Assembly (NCBI RefSeq): GCF_006335145.1
Contig: NZ_VDMN01000001.1
Location: 930,001 to 994,000, forward strand
Reading direction: 5' to 3'
DNA length: 64,000 nt
Origin: Aliirhizobium smilacinae
GTDB taxonomy: Bacteria > Pseudomonadota > Alphaproteobacteria > Rhizobiales > Rhizobiaceae
The notes below the pieces were generated by a model. The model ran no database searches, was not told the DNA's origin, and saw nothing but the letters and a program-made list of their open reading frames with translations. The translations under genes were made by a program, and so were the position numbers. Of this stretch, positions 17,744-25,447 are shown piece after piece; the first letter of the stretch is position 1; each line of letters begins with the position of its first letter.

Positions 17744-18361
17744 TCACTTTAGCGCACTCCACAAAAGACCGAGCGCCAATGCGCTCATGACGAGGCCGAT
17801 CAGGCCGTCCAGTACCCGCCATGCGGCGGGTCGGGCGAAGACCGGCGCCAGAAGACGGGCACCATAACCGAGCCCAAAAAACCAGACGAACGAGGCGGTC
17901 GCTGCACCTGCCCCGTAGGCAAGCCGTTCTGCTCCTTCAAAACCCGCCGAAAGGCTGCCGAGGAGAAGGACGGTGTCGAGATAGACATGCGGATTGAGGA
18001 ACGTAAAGGCAAGGCAGGTCAGCACCGCCGCCTTCAACGATAGCCCTTCCGGCGCACCGGCCACCATGGCCGCAGGCTTTGCTGCCCGTCTGAAGGCAAG
18101 CATCGCGTAACTTCCCAGAAAAACAGCACCGCTGAGCGTCACGATCAGGATCAGCGTCTTCGACTGTGAAACCAGCGCACCCATGCCGCCGACACCGGCT
18201 GCGATCAGCAAGGCATCAGACAATGCGCAGATGAAGCAGAGCAGAAATACATGCCGACGCAAAAGGCCCTGACGCAGGATGAAAGCGTTTTGGGCGCCGA
18301 TCGCGATGATCAGCGACCCGCCGAGGGCAAAACCGGACAGGCCGGCAGACAGAATGTTCAT
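17744..18361 (-). CDS. LysE/ArgO family amino-acid exporter
   Basis: 205-residue inner-membrane protein with about six hydrophobic segments. The N-terminal GGSLIIAIGAQNAFILRQGL and the central NPHVYLDTVLLLGS are signatures of the LysE/ArgO family, which exports lysine or arginine and guards against basic amino-acid overload. The usual LysG/ArgP regulator is not next to it. It lies 26 bp after the SRAP gene on the same strand, so the two may share a transcript. Confidence 0.92.
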   Translation of the reverse strand: MNILSAGLSGFALGGSLIIAIGAQNAFILRQGLLRRHVFLLCFICALSDALLIAAGVGGMGALVSQSKTLILIVTLSGAVFLGSYAMLAFRRAAKPAAMVAGAPEGLSLKAAVLTCLAFTFLNPHVYLDTVLLLGSLSAGFEGAERLAYGAGAATASFVWFFGLGYGARLLAPVFARPAAWRVLDGLIGLVMSALALGLLWSALK

Positions 18362-18387
18362 GAAAAGAATTCCGGTGGGGAGATGAA

Positions 18388-19152
18388 TTAGAAGAGCGAC
18401 ATCTGGGACGTGTCTTTGCCGAGTTTCGGCGGTTTGTCATCGAGCGCCGCGACCGCCACCGGCTTCTGGACTTCCGGCCCCATGTTGGAGACCTTGTTGA
18501 CCAGGTCGGAAACCGGGATCGCTTCGAAGAAGTCGTCCTCGGCCGGGTTCAGAAGATCGGCGACCTGACGCGGCTCCTGCGTTTTGCATTCCAGCCAGCG
18601 CTCGAAATCCTCCGGCCTGATGACGACCGGCATGCGATCATGGATGCCGCGAATGGCGCGATTGGCTTTGGTCGTCATGATTGCCGCAGTATCGACTTCC
18701 GATCCATCGGCCGACGCCCATGTCTCCATCAGGCCGGCAAAGGCGATGACGCCGCCGTTCTTCGGCCTGATCCAATAGGCCTGCGATTTCACACCGCCTT
18801 CCTTCGGCGGGCGCTTCCATTCGTAAAAACCGGAGGCCGGAATGAGGATGCGGCGGTGGCGCATGGCGGCACGAAAGGACGCCTTGTCGATCGCGGTTTC
18901 GGACCGGGCGTTGATCAGCAATGGAAACTCGCGCATGTCCTTGACCCATCCGGGGATAAGCCCCCAGCGGGCGAGCAATGACTTGCGTTCCGGCAGGTTG
19001 CTGCCCGGCTGGCGGTCGGCCTTTGTCACCACGAGAATAGGCTGCGTCGGCGCGATATTGAACCGCGGCGGAAAATCATCCTCGAAATCGGCGACACCAA
19101 CAGTGCCGAGAACCTCGTCCGGCTTGTGGGTCAGGGCATAACGTCCACACAT
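18388..19152 (-). CDS. SOS response-associated peptidase (SRAP/YedK)
   Basis: 254-residue HMCES/YedK protein, which covalently shields abasic sites in single-stranded DNA. The start at 19152 puts Cys at position 2 (MCGRYALT), which after Met removal forms the thiazolidine bond with the abasic site; a longer upstream frame would bury it and is rejected. Further family motifs are RFNIAPTQ, LINARSETA, RILIPASGFYEWKR and HDRMPVV, the last with the conserved His. It is followed by the exporter gene after 26 bp. Confidence 0.94.
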   Translation of the reverse strand: MCGRYALTHKPDEVLGTVGVADFEDDFPPRFNIAPTQPILVVTKADRQPGSNLPERKSLLARWGLIPGWVKDMREFPLLINARSETAIDKASFRAAMRHRRILIPASGFYEWKRPPKEGGVKSQAYWIRPKNGGVIAFAGLMETWASADGSEVDTAAIMTTKANRAIRGIHDRMPVVIRPEDFERWLECKTQEPRQVADLLNPAEDDFFEAIPVSDLVNKVSNMGPEVQKPVAVAALDDKPPKLGKDTSQMSLF

Positions 19153-19210
19153 CGGTTTTAGATGGCACCGGGCTTGATAGCGGTCAAGCAGTCGGGAGGT
19201 CGGAAATGAC

Positions 19211-19540
19211 CTATGCGCTGCGAGGGCCGAACAGGATGATCGCCCCACCGGCAAGGCAGATGACGGCGCCCGTCACATCCCAGCGATCAGGTGCGCGACC
19301 TTCGACACCCCAGAGCCAGAGAACCGAGGCGACGATATAGATCGCGCCATAGGCGGCATAAGCACGCCCCGCCGATTCCGCCGGCACAAGCGCAAGCGCC
19401 CAGGCGAAGGCGGCCAGAGAAACCATGCCTGGCGCCAGCCAGAGAGGTGACCTGTCGAGTTTCAGCCAGGCCCAAAAGGCAAAACAACCGGCGATTTCGG
19501 CAACAGCGGCGAATGCGTAGAGGAGATAGGTCTTTATCAT
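19211..19540 (-). CDS. YnfA/UPF0060 small membrane protein
   Basis: 109-residue protein with four hydrophobic segments. [21 protein letters not shown] at the N terminus and [29 protein letters not shown] (described here by its ends AYAAYG and PDRWD) are family signatures. UPF0060 proteins are distant relatives of small multidrug transporters; function not established. The start is the second Met, 4 nt after the stop of the parE-like toxin gene, so it may be co-transcribed with that toxin-antitoxin pair. Confidence 0.9.
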   Translation of the reverse strand: MIKTYLLYAFAAVAEIAGCFAFWAWLKLDRSPLWLAPGMVSLAAFAWALALVPAESAGRAYAAYGAIYIVASVLWLWGVEGRAPDRWDVTGAVICLAGGAIILFGPRSA

Positions 19541-19544
19541 AGCG

Positions 19545-19859
19545 CTATTCAAAATCTTCCCGTTTTACATCCTGCACCATGTGCATCACCCGAAGGATCA
19601 CGATGCGATCGGCATAGTATCGGTAGTAGATGCAGAGCCGGCGATAAGGAAGCGCCCGCAGACCGGGCGAAATATGATCTCGTGGCGAACCGGTGAAATC
19701 GGCTTGTGCTATCCAGCTGATCTTCGCAGTCAGATCCCGAAGGAACTCCCTGGCATAAAAAGGGCTGGTTTCTGAGATGAAACGACGAATGCCGCGGAGA
19801 TCGGTACGCGCGAGAGGCGAAACAATCAGCCGCTTTGACTGTTTACCGCTCTTCGTCAT
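19545..19859 (-). CDS. ParE-type toxin
   Basis: 104-residue RelE/ParE superfamily toxin. The order [15 protein letters not shown], a helical middle, [29 protein letters not shown] (seen as [11 protein letters not shown] then IVILRVMH) is the ParE pattern, with the last strand followed by the short tail QDVKREDFE. ParE toxins poison DNA gyrase. Its start overlaps the antitoxin gene by 17 bp. Confidence 0.9.
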   Translation of the reverse strand: MTKSGKQSKRLIVSPLARTDLRGIRRFISETSPFYAREFLRDLTAKISWIAQADFTGSPRDHISPGLRALPYRRLCIYYRYYADRIVILRVMHMVQDVKREDFE

Positions 19860-20103
19860 CGTTCATGACATCCGACAGGATAGCTTCGGCACTTCCATAC
19901 TCCATCCCCAGACCAGCCTCTATCTCGGTATCTGCCGCGGATATGGCCTGGCGGAGGGATTGCATTCGCATTTCATAGTCGGCGAGCATACGAATGCCAG
20001 CACGCACAACCTCGGTTTCCGTGCCGAATCGGCCATTTCTAACCAGATCGGCAAGAATGCCGTCATAGGCATCACCAAGAGAAAAGGTTTTCGCGCGAGC
20101 CAT
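19843..20103 (-). CDS. ParD-type antitoxin
   Basis: 86-residue CopG/ParD family antitoxin, upstream partner of the ParE-type toxin. The N terminus MARAKTFSLGDAYDGILADL followed by GRFGTETEVVRAGIRML is a ribbon-helix-helix DNA-binding fold; the acidic C terminus (EIEAGLGMEYG...NDDEER) should wrap the toxin. AAGGAG lies 6 nt before ATG 20103, so the longer upstream frame is not used. It should repress its own promoter through the repeats at 20136-20156. Confidence 0.9.
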   Translation of the reverse strand: MARAKTFSLGDAYDGILADLVRNGRFGTETEVVRAGIRMLADYEMRMQSLRQAISAADTEIEAGLGMEYGSAEAILSDVMNDDEER

Positions 20104-20135
20104 GTCGTACTCCTTGGAGTGGGAAGAATACTGCA

Positions 20136-20156
20136 TTTTACAATACTTTTGCAATA
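20136..20156. promoter_or_regulatory. Operator repeats of the ParDE pair
   Basis: Two 10-nt units, TTTTACAATA (20136-20145) and TTTTGCAATA (20147-20156), repeat with an 11-nt period, one helical turn, about 33 bp upstream of the antitoxin start. On the minus strand they read TATTGCAAAA and TATTGTAAAA. Phased direct repeats are a usual binding site for ribbon-helix-helix antitoxins; assignment is by position. Confidence 0.5.
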
Positions 20157-20205
20157 TCGCCCCAATCGGCTACGATCTCACCGACGTGCCACGTAATGCC
20201 TTAGA

Positions 20206-20640
20206 ATGATGGACCTCACCGCGATGCACTCCTCTCCACAAGCCGCCTCTTCCGCCATTCTCGAACGGGATGGCCGGTTTCTTCTGATCCGGCGGAAGAA
20301 CCCGCCGTCGGCTGATCTTTTTGCTTTTCCGGGCGGGCGGGCAGAACCGGGTGAAACGCCGGCGGACACGGCGCTGCGCGAGTTTTTCGAGGAAACCGGC
20401 ATTGTCGCGCGCAACCCTGTGCTGTTTGCCACCTACGACCTGAACGGCGACAAGGACGACACCCGGCATTTCTTTCTGTCGGTCTTCCGCATCGAGGCCG
20501 ATGCCGACATCGAGGCGATCGCCGCAGACGATGCGACCGATCCGGGCTGGTTCACGGTCGAGGAAATCCGCAACCTGCCCTGCCCGCCGAGCGTGCTTGA
20601 ATGTGCCGAAAGGCTGGCGGTGATCGGCACCGGCCGGTAA
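20206..20640 (+). CDS. Nudix hydrolase
   Basis: 144-residue Nudix protein. The Nudix box G-x5-E-x7-REUxEExGU is complete at about residues 45-67 (RAEPGETPADTALREFFEET inside it), with the preceding FAFPGG. It hydrolyses a nucleoside diphosphate linked to another moiety; the substrate is not evident, though sanitising oxidised nucleotides or ADP-ribose cleavage are common in this size class. Start could also be Met 7 at 20224. Divergent from the ParDE pair. Confidence 0.9.
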   Translation: MMDLTAMHSSPQAASSAILERDGRFLLIRRKNPPSADLFAFPGGRAEPGETPADTALREFFEETGIVARNPVLFATYDLNGDKDDTRHFFLSVFRIEADADIEAIAADDATDPGWFTVEEIRNLPCPPSVLECAERLAVIGTGR

Positions 20641-20724
20641 TGTCGGAAAGCTGATAGGCGGATGCCGAATCATTTGCGTCCGAATTAAAACCTTCGACCC
20701 GAAGACCGAACCAAGGAATTCCGT

Positions 20725-21162
20725 TTGAGATCCGCCGCCTGCCTCACCCTGCCGCTTCTCCTCGCGATGGCCTTGCCGCTTGCCGCGCAGACCGTGAAGA
20801 AAACGGCGCCGGAGACCAAGGCTCCCTTGGAGCAGGCCGCACCGGCTGAAGCTGCCAAGCCTGCGCCTTATGACGGCCCGCTTCTGCGGCTCGCGGAAGT
20901 GCTGGGCTCGATCAGTTACTTGCGGGAATTGTGCGGCGCTCCGCAGGAAGACTGGCGCCGGACGATGCGCCAGTTGCTCGATTCGGATGCGGCAAACGAG
21001 CCGGCGCGGCGTGAACGGTTGACGGCCGCCTATAATCGCGGTTACCGCTCCTTTGCTGCCGTACACAGCTCCTGCACGCTTGCCGCCCGCAACGCAGAGG
21101 AGCGATACCGTAACGAAGGCGCAACACTTGCGACGGAAATAGCCTCCCGCTTCGGAAATTAG
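20725..21162 (+). CDS. TIGR02301 family exported protein
   Basis: 145-residue protein with a cleavable signal peptide (about residues 1-21, ending LAAQ), a Lys/Ala/Pro linker and a C-terminal domain starting LRLAEVLGSISYLRELCG with two conserved Cys (CGAPQEDWR and SSCTLAARN). This matches the alphaproteobacterial TIGR02301 family of unknown function; it should be periplasmic with a disulfide. The start is TTG 20725 preceded by AAGGAA. Confidence 0.88.
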   Translation: MRSAACLTLPLLLAMALPLAAQTVKKTAPETKAPLEQAAPAEAAKPAPYDGPLLRLAEVLGSISYLRELCGAPQEDWRRTMRQLLDSDAANEPARRERLTAAYNRGYRSFAAVHSSCTLAARNAEERYRNEGATLATEIASRFGN

Positions 21163-21278
21163 CGGATTATTTACCTCTTTCGTCAGGAGAGCGTGTCGTT
21201 TTGATAAAAGGCTGATAAAGTTCTTAACGGCGCAGTAAGCAAATCGGCCTCAATAGCCGGCACCGAGGAAAGTTCAGT

Positions 21279-21536
21279 ATGCAGTCAGGCCTCAACGAAA
21301 TCGATGACATGATCGTCCACGAGAAGATGCAGGTCGCGCTCGAATATCAGAACGACGCCTGGGCAGACGGACGTGCAGACGGTATCGAGCCGGAAATCAT
21401 CGCCGACGCAGCAATCGCGTTTGCTATGCGCGAGACTATCCGTCAGCGCGGTGAAGAGGGTGCGGAAGCGCTGCTCGAATCATTGCGTGAACGCATGCTG
21501 GCCGGTGAGTTTTCTCCCGAACGCAACATCCAGTAA
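21279..21536 (+). CDS. Conserved small cytoplasmic protein
   Basis: 85 residues, acidic and almost wholly helical (VHEKMQVALEYQNDAWADG ... EEGAEALLESLRERM). No signal or membrane segment. A GAGGAAAG site precedes the ATG. I recall similar short proteins in rhizobial genomes but no function. The next gene starts 14 bp downstream, implying one transcript. Confidence 0.7.
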   Translation: MQSGLNEIDDMIVHEKMQVALEYQNDAWADGRADGIEPEIIADAAIAFAMRETIRQRGEEGAEALLESLRERMLAGEFSPERNIQ

Positions 21537-21550
21537 TATCCGAGCTTCCC

Positions 21551-22339
21551 ATGCGGAACGCCAGTTTCAAACCCGTCACGATCTGGCTGCTGGCATCAGC
21601 GGCTTTATTTTCTATTGCTCCGAACGCGTTTGCGCTCTCGGACGGTAAAATGACGCCCGTGGCCGAGGATACGCTGTCTCAGGAACCGCCTCTCAGACAG
21701 GCTTTCGAAGGCGCAACCCAGACAAAGCCCGGCTTGTCTTCGCAAAGTGATACGGTGAAGGACGGTGCCGAGAATACGGCACCAGCGGCCGGTGGCAAAA
21801 ATGCTCCCAAGACGGATGGCACGGATGCCAATCCAGGAGGAAACGGCACGGTGGCCGCTGCTGCAGATCAAATGTCTGCAGAAATCATCCGCGATCTTTC
21901 GGCCCTGCCCGCTCCGGTGAAGGCGATGCGCGAAAAGCTCGTCGAAGCCGCCGCGTCCGGTGATATCGAACGGCTGCGGCCGTTGATCGAAGGCACACCG
22001 AAGCCGCCGCAGATCATGAACAACGAGAGCGACGATCCGATCGATACGCTGAAGAATTTTTCTGGCGATCCGGACGGTCAGGAAATCCTCGCGATCATGC
22101 TCGACATCATGGCGACGGGTGCCGCGCGTATCGATGCCGGCACGCCGGATGAAACCTATGTCTGGCCCTATTTCACCGGAAAGCCGCTCGCGTCTCTGAC
22201 CCCGCCTGAACGTGTGGAGCTGCTGCGCATCGTCACTGCCGGTGACCTGATGGGCATGGAAGAAACCGGCAACTACAATTTCTACCGCCTCGGCATCTCG
22301 CCTGACGGACAGTGGAAATTCATGGCCGGCGGCGACTGA
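21551..22339 (+). CDS. Exported hypothetical protein of Rhizobiaceae type
   Basis: 262 residues: signal peptide (about 1-29, ending NAFALS), an extended Pro/Gly/Asn-rich low-complexity region (about 50-105) and a compact C-terminal domain (about 110-262) with LPAPVKAMREKLVEAA, EGTPKPPQIMNNES, ETYVWPYFTG and YRLGISPDGQWKFMAGGD. The WPYF...ISPDG end is strongly suggestive of a conserved periplasmic domain of unknown function. Likely in one operon with the 85-residue gene upstream. Confidence 0.75.
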   Translation: MRNASFKPVTIWLLASAALFSIAPNAFALSDGKMTPVAEDTLSQEPPLRQAFEGATQTKPGLSSQSDTVKDGAENTAPAAGGKNAPKTDGTDANPGGNGTVAAAADQMSAEIIRDLSALPAPVKAMREKLVEAAASGDIERLRPLIEGTPKPPQIMNNESDDPIDTLKNFSGDPDGQEILAIMLDIMATGAARIDAGTPDETYVWPYFTGKPLASLTPPERVELLRIVTAGDLMGMEETGNYNFYRLGISPDGQWKFMAGGD

Positions 22340-22521
22340 GACTTTCATCGTTCCGCCACAGACGACCAAACACCCCGAAATACCCCGTTCGCGTGGATTT
22401 TTGTCACCCGTTTCGCGGCGAATAGACGTCTGAACGCAACACTGGGCGCATATTCCCCTCCCGCCCGGAGACATTTGGACTTTCCGGGAGCGATCATTTT
22501 CGAATATGGAGGATGCGGCTC

Positions 22522-22581
22522 ATGTTTGATGCCTTCATTTCCGGCGATCCGTCGCCGCACCACATTCCAGAGATGCCGTAA
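22522..22581 (+). CDS. 19-codon leader ORF coupled to the ABC exporter
   Basis: A GGAGG site (22508-22512) with 9-nt spacing precedes ATG 22522, which opens a 19-codon frame reading MFDAFISGDPSPHHIPEMP. Its TAA stop overlaps the ATG of the exporter as TAATG. The exporter start itself has no good Shine-Dalgarno, so ribosomes terminating on the leader probably reinitiate there. The leader has two adjacent His and four Pro codons; whether it senses anything is unknown. Confidence 0.5.
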   Translation: MFDAFISGDPSPHHIPEMP

Positions 22582-24296
22582 TGCTTTCCCGCTTCTTCGC
22601 CTATTACCGCCCCTATCGCGGTCTGTTCCTTCTCGACTTCGGCTGCGCGGTACTGTCCGGGCTGCTGGAACTCGGCTTCCCTATGGCGGTCAAGCTGTTC
22701 GTCGACCGGCTGCTGGTGACGCAGGAATGGTTTCTGATCGTGATCGCGTCGATCGCGCTGCTGATCTGCTACGCGCTGAATACCGGGCTGATGGTGGTCG
22801 TCACCTATTGGGGCCACATGCTGGGCATCAATATCGAGACCGACATGCGCCGGGAAGCCTTCAATCATATGCAGAAGCTTTCCTTCCGCTATTACGACAA
22901 CCACAAGACCGGGCATCTCGTCGGGCGCCTGACCAAAGATCTCGAGGAGATCGGCGAAGTCGCTCATCACGGGCCGGAAGACCTGTTCATCGCCATCATG
23001 ACCTTTATCGGCGCGTTGGCGCTGATGATTTCGGTCAACTGGAAACTGGCCATCATCACCGCGCTGGTCGTGCCGCTGACGGCATGGGTGACGAGCCGCT
23101 ACGGTGCGCGGATGAGCGCCAATTTTCGCCGGCTGTTCGACCGGGTGGGCGATTTCAACGCACGCATCGAGGAAAATGTCGGCGGCATGCGGGTGGTACA
23201 GGCTTTTGCCAACGAGCCGCATGAACGTAGCCTCTTCGAAAAAGACAACCAGAACTATCGCCGGGTGAAGCTCGAAGCCTACAAGATCATGGCCGCCAGC
23301 ACGTCGCTGAGCTATATGAGCATGCGCCTGACGCAGATGATCGTGATGGTCGCCGGTGCCTGGTTCGTGCTGCAGGGAGAGCTGACCGCCGGTGGCTTTA
23401 TCGGCTTCCTGCTGCTGGTCGCCGTGTTTTTCCGCCCTGTCGAGAAGATCAACTCCGTCATCGAGACCTATCCGAAGGGCATTGCCGGTTTCCGCCGCTT
23501 TACCGAGCTTGTCGATACCGAACCGGATATCGCCGATGCGCCGGATGCAGTCTCGGTCAACGTGCTCACAGGCGCGATCGACTACAACAACATCTCCTTC
23601 GGCTACACCAAGGACAAGCCTATCCTGACGGATGTCAGCCTGTCGATCCGGCCCGGCGAGACGGTCGCCTTTGTCGGCCCGTCCGGTGCCGGCAAGACGA
23701 CGATGTGTTCGCTGCTTCCCCGCTTCTACGACGTCACCGGCGGCAGCATCACGATTGACGGCATCGACATTCGCAAGATGACCAAAACGTCGCTGCGCCA
23801 GCAGATCGGCATCGTGCAGCAGGACGTATTCCTGTTCGGCGGCACGATGCGGGAAAACATCGCCTATGGCCGCCTCGGTGCCAGCGATGCCGACATCATG
23901 CAGGCGGCCCGCCGGGCGCGGCTGGAAGAGATGATCGCCGATCTGCCCGACGGGCTGGACACGGTGGTCGGCGAACGCGGCGTCAAACTTTCGGGCGGCC
24001 AGAAACAGCGCGTCGCGATCGCCCGGATGTTCCTGAAGAACCCGCCGATCCTCATTCTTGACGAGGCGACCTCGGCGCTCGACACGGAAACCGAACGGGC
24101 GATCCAGCGGTCGCTTTCGGAGCTCGCCGTCGGGCGCACGACGCTGATCATCGCGCACCGGCTAGCCACCATCCAGGGTGCCGACCGGATCGTGGTGATC
24201 GACGGCAACGGCATTGCGGAACAGGGCACGCATCAGGAGCTGATTGCCCGCCGTGGCGCCTATAACCGCCTGCATGCCGCCCAGATGGGGGCCTGA
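22581..24296 (+). CDS. ABC exporter of the MsbA/multidrug type, likely siderophore- or iron-linked
   Basis: 571-residue half-transporter with a six-helix membrane domain (about residues 10-320; FDRVGDFNARIEENVGGMRVV is the coupling-helix region) and an ATPase domain with Walker A GPSGAGKTT (about 366), signature LSGGQKQRVA (about 470) and Walker B ILILDEATSALD (about 491). Homodimeric inner-membrane exporter. It is followed 8 bp later by an AraC regulator and then by siderophore uptake genes, so export of a siderophore or iron-related compound is inferred from context; the sequence alone does not give the substrate. Only the leader ORF at 22522 precedes it closely. Confidence 0.9.
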   Translation: MLSRFFAYYRPYRGLFLLDFGCAVLSGLLELGFPMAVKLFVDRLLVTQEWFLIVIASIALLICYALNTGLMVVVTYWGHMLGINIETDMRREAFNHMQKLSFRYYDNHKTGHLVGRLTKDLEEIGEVAHHGPEDLFIAIMTFIGALALMISVNWKLAIITALVVPLTAWVTSRYGARMSANFRRLFDRVGDFNARIEENVGGMRVVQAFANEPHERSLFEKDNQNYRRVKLEAYKIMAASTSLSYMSMRLTQMIVMVAGAWFVLQGELTAGGFIGFLLLVAVFFRPVEKINSVIETYPKGIAGFRRFTELVDTEPDIADAPDAVSVNVLTGAIDYNNISFGYTKDKPILTDVSLSIRPGETVAFVGPSGAGKTTMCSLLPRFYDVTGGSITIDGIDIRKMTKTSLRQQIGIVQQDVFLFGGTMRENIAYGRLGASDADIMQAARRARLEEMIADLPDGLDTVVGERGVKLSGGQKQRVAIARMFLKNPPILILDEATSALDTETERAIQRSLSELAVGRTTLIIAHRLATIQGADRIVVIDGNGIAEQGTHQELIARRGAYNRLHAAQMGA

Positions 24297-24304
24297 TTTT
24301 CGGA

Positions 24305-25303
24305 ATGGGTGGACGGGCATCCGATTCGCGGCAGTTGAAGGCTGGCGAAAAACTTGATAAAAGAAGTGGAGTTTTATCCGCGGGCGGTTCCGCGAGGGTG
24401 GAGCCGCGGGGTCGGGGCATGACGTTTCAGCCGAGAATGCGCAACCAGATCGAAGGATTTTCGGTTCTGGGCGGCCTGCGTCGGCGATACTGGAACGGAA
24501 TTACCGCCGATCTGTGGGATGTCGAATGCGCCGCTTACGCCGGCGGATATTATGTGGCGCGCGATCCGCGCCTGTTCATCCTTCTCGACCAACGGGGTCA
24601 GGGCCGACCGACGCTCAAGCGTTCACCGCGCGAAACGGGCATGCTGCAGGACGCCGATCTCAGCCCGATCTCCTATATTCCCGCCGAAATGGATTTGTGG
24701 ATCGACATCAAGGATGTTCAATATGTCCGCCATCTCGATATCCATTTCGAAACGGACACGATGAGCCGGCGGCTGGGAGACAATCTCGATCCCCGTCGAT
24801 TGAAGGACCCGCAGCTCGTCTTCGCCGATAGCCGCGTCATGGCGCTCGCCGAACTGATCGCCGCAGAAATTGCCAATCCCGATCCGCTGCATGATCTTTA
24901 CGGCGATGGGCTGGCGCTGGCGTTGCTGATCGACGTGCTGAAGCTCGCCAAGTCCGAACCGCGCAAGCGGGGAGCGCTTGCGCCATGGCAATTGAAACGC
25001 GCGACCGAATTCATCGAACACCATTGCCTGCGTAATATCCGACTGGAAGAACTGGCGGTGCTGACCGGCCTGTCGCAATCGCATTTTTCCCATTCGTTCA
25101 AGGCCTCGACAGGCATGGCGCCGCACGAATGGCAGATGAATGCCAGACTTTTCCGCGCCAAGCAGATGCTGAAATCCGGCGAGCAGCCCCTGACGGCGAT
25201 CGCCGCGGAAACGGGCTTTTCCGACCACGCGCATTTCAGCCGGGTGTTCCGCAAGCATGTGGGGATCGCGCCATCGCAGTGGAAAAAGTCACAGTCGGAA
25301 TAA
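24305..25303 (+). CDS. AraC-family regulator of the iron cassette
   Basis: 332 residues (or 294 if it starts at ATG 24419, where similarity to the family seems to begin; neither start has a clear ribosome site). The C-terminal 100 residues hold the double helix-turn-helix: LEELAVLTGLSQSHFSHSFK and TAIAAETGFSDHAHFSRVFR. The N-terminal part is not a simple cupin. AraC regulators beside siderophore receptors usually activate the receptor when the siderophore is present; this one lies directly upstream of the TonB-dependent receptor and downstream of the exporter. Confidence 0.9.
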   Translation: MGGRASDSRQLKAGEKLDKRSGVLSAGGSARVEPRGRGMTFQPRMRNQIEGFSVLGGLRRRYWNGITADLWDVECAAYAGGYYVARDPRLFILLDQRGQGRPTLKRSPRETGMLQDADLSPISYIPAEMDLWIDIKDVQYVRHLDIHFETDTMSRRLGDNLDPRRLKDPQLVFADSRVMALAELIAAEIANPDPLHDLYGDGLALALLIDVLKLAKSEPRKRGALAPWQLKRATEFIEHHCLRNIRLEELAVLTGLSQSHFSHSFKASTGMAPHEWQMNARLFRAKQMLKSGEQPLTAIAAETGFSDHAHFSRVFRKHVGIAPSQWKKSQSE

Positions 25304-25388
25304 AACATGCGGGCAAACGCGCAGGCCGCTGAACTTTGCCCAATATCGTTCAAGTCTCGCACATCAGAACAAGCGCACGAAACAAATC

Positions 25389-25403
25389 TGAGTTAACCAC
25401 TCA
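25389..25403. promoter_or_regulatory. RirA-type iron-responsive operator (IRO)
   Basis: TGAGTTAACCACTCA is an exact TGA-N9-TCA, the published consensus of the iron-responsive operator bound by RirA in Rhizobium. Its arms extend to a TGAGT/ACTCA dyad. It lies 45-59 bp before the start of the siderophore receptor, where binding under iron-replete conditions would block transcription. Confidence 0.7.
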
Positions 25404-25447
25404 CCTTATTATTTTGCCGCAGATAAAGCGGCGCGAGTGGGGCAGAA

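Noticed and set aside
22494..24158. 554-codon frame antisense to the ABC exporter
   Set aside because: Mirror frame of a GC-rich gene; Arg/His/Asp-rich content and no conserved motif. The same holds for long antisense frames over the siderophore receptor, flagellin, chemoreceptor 2 and rsh.
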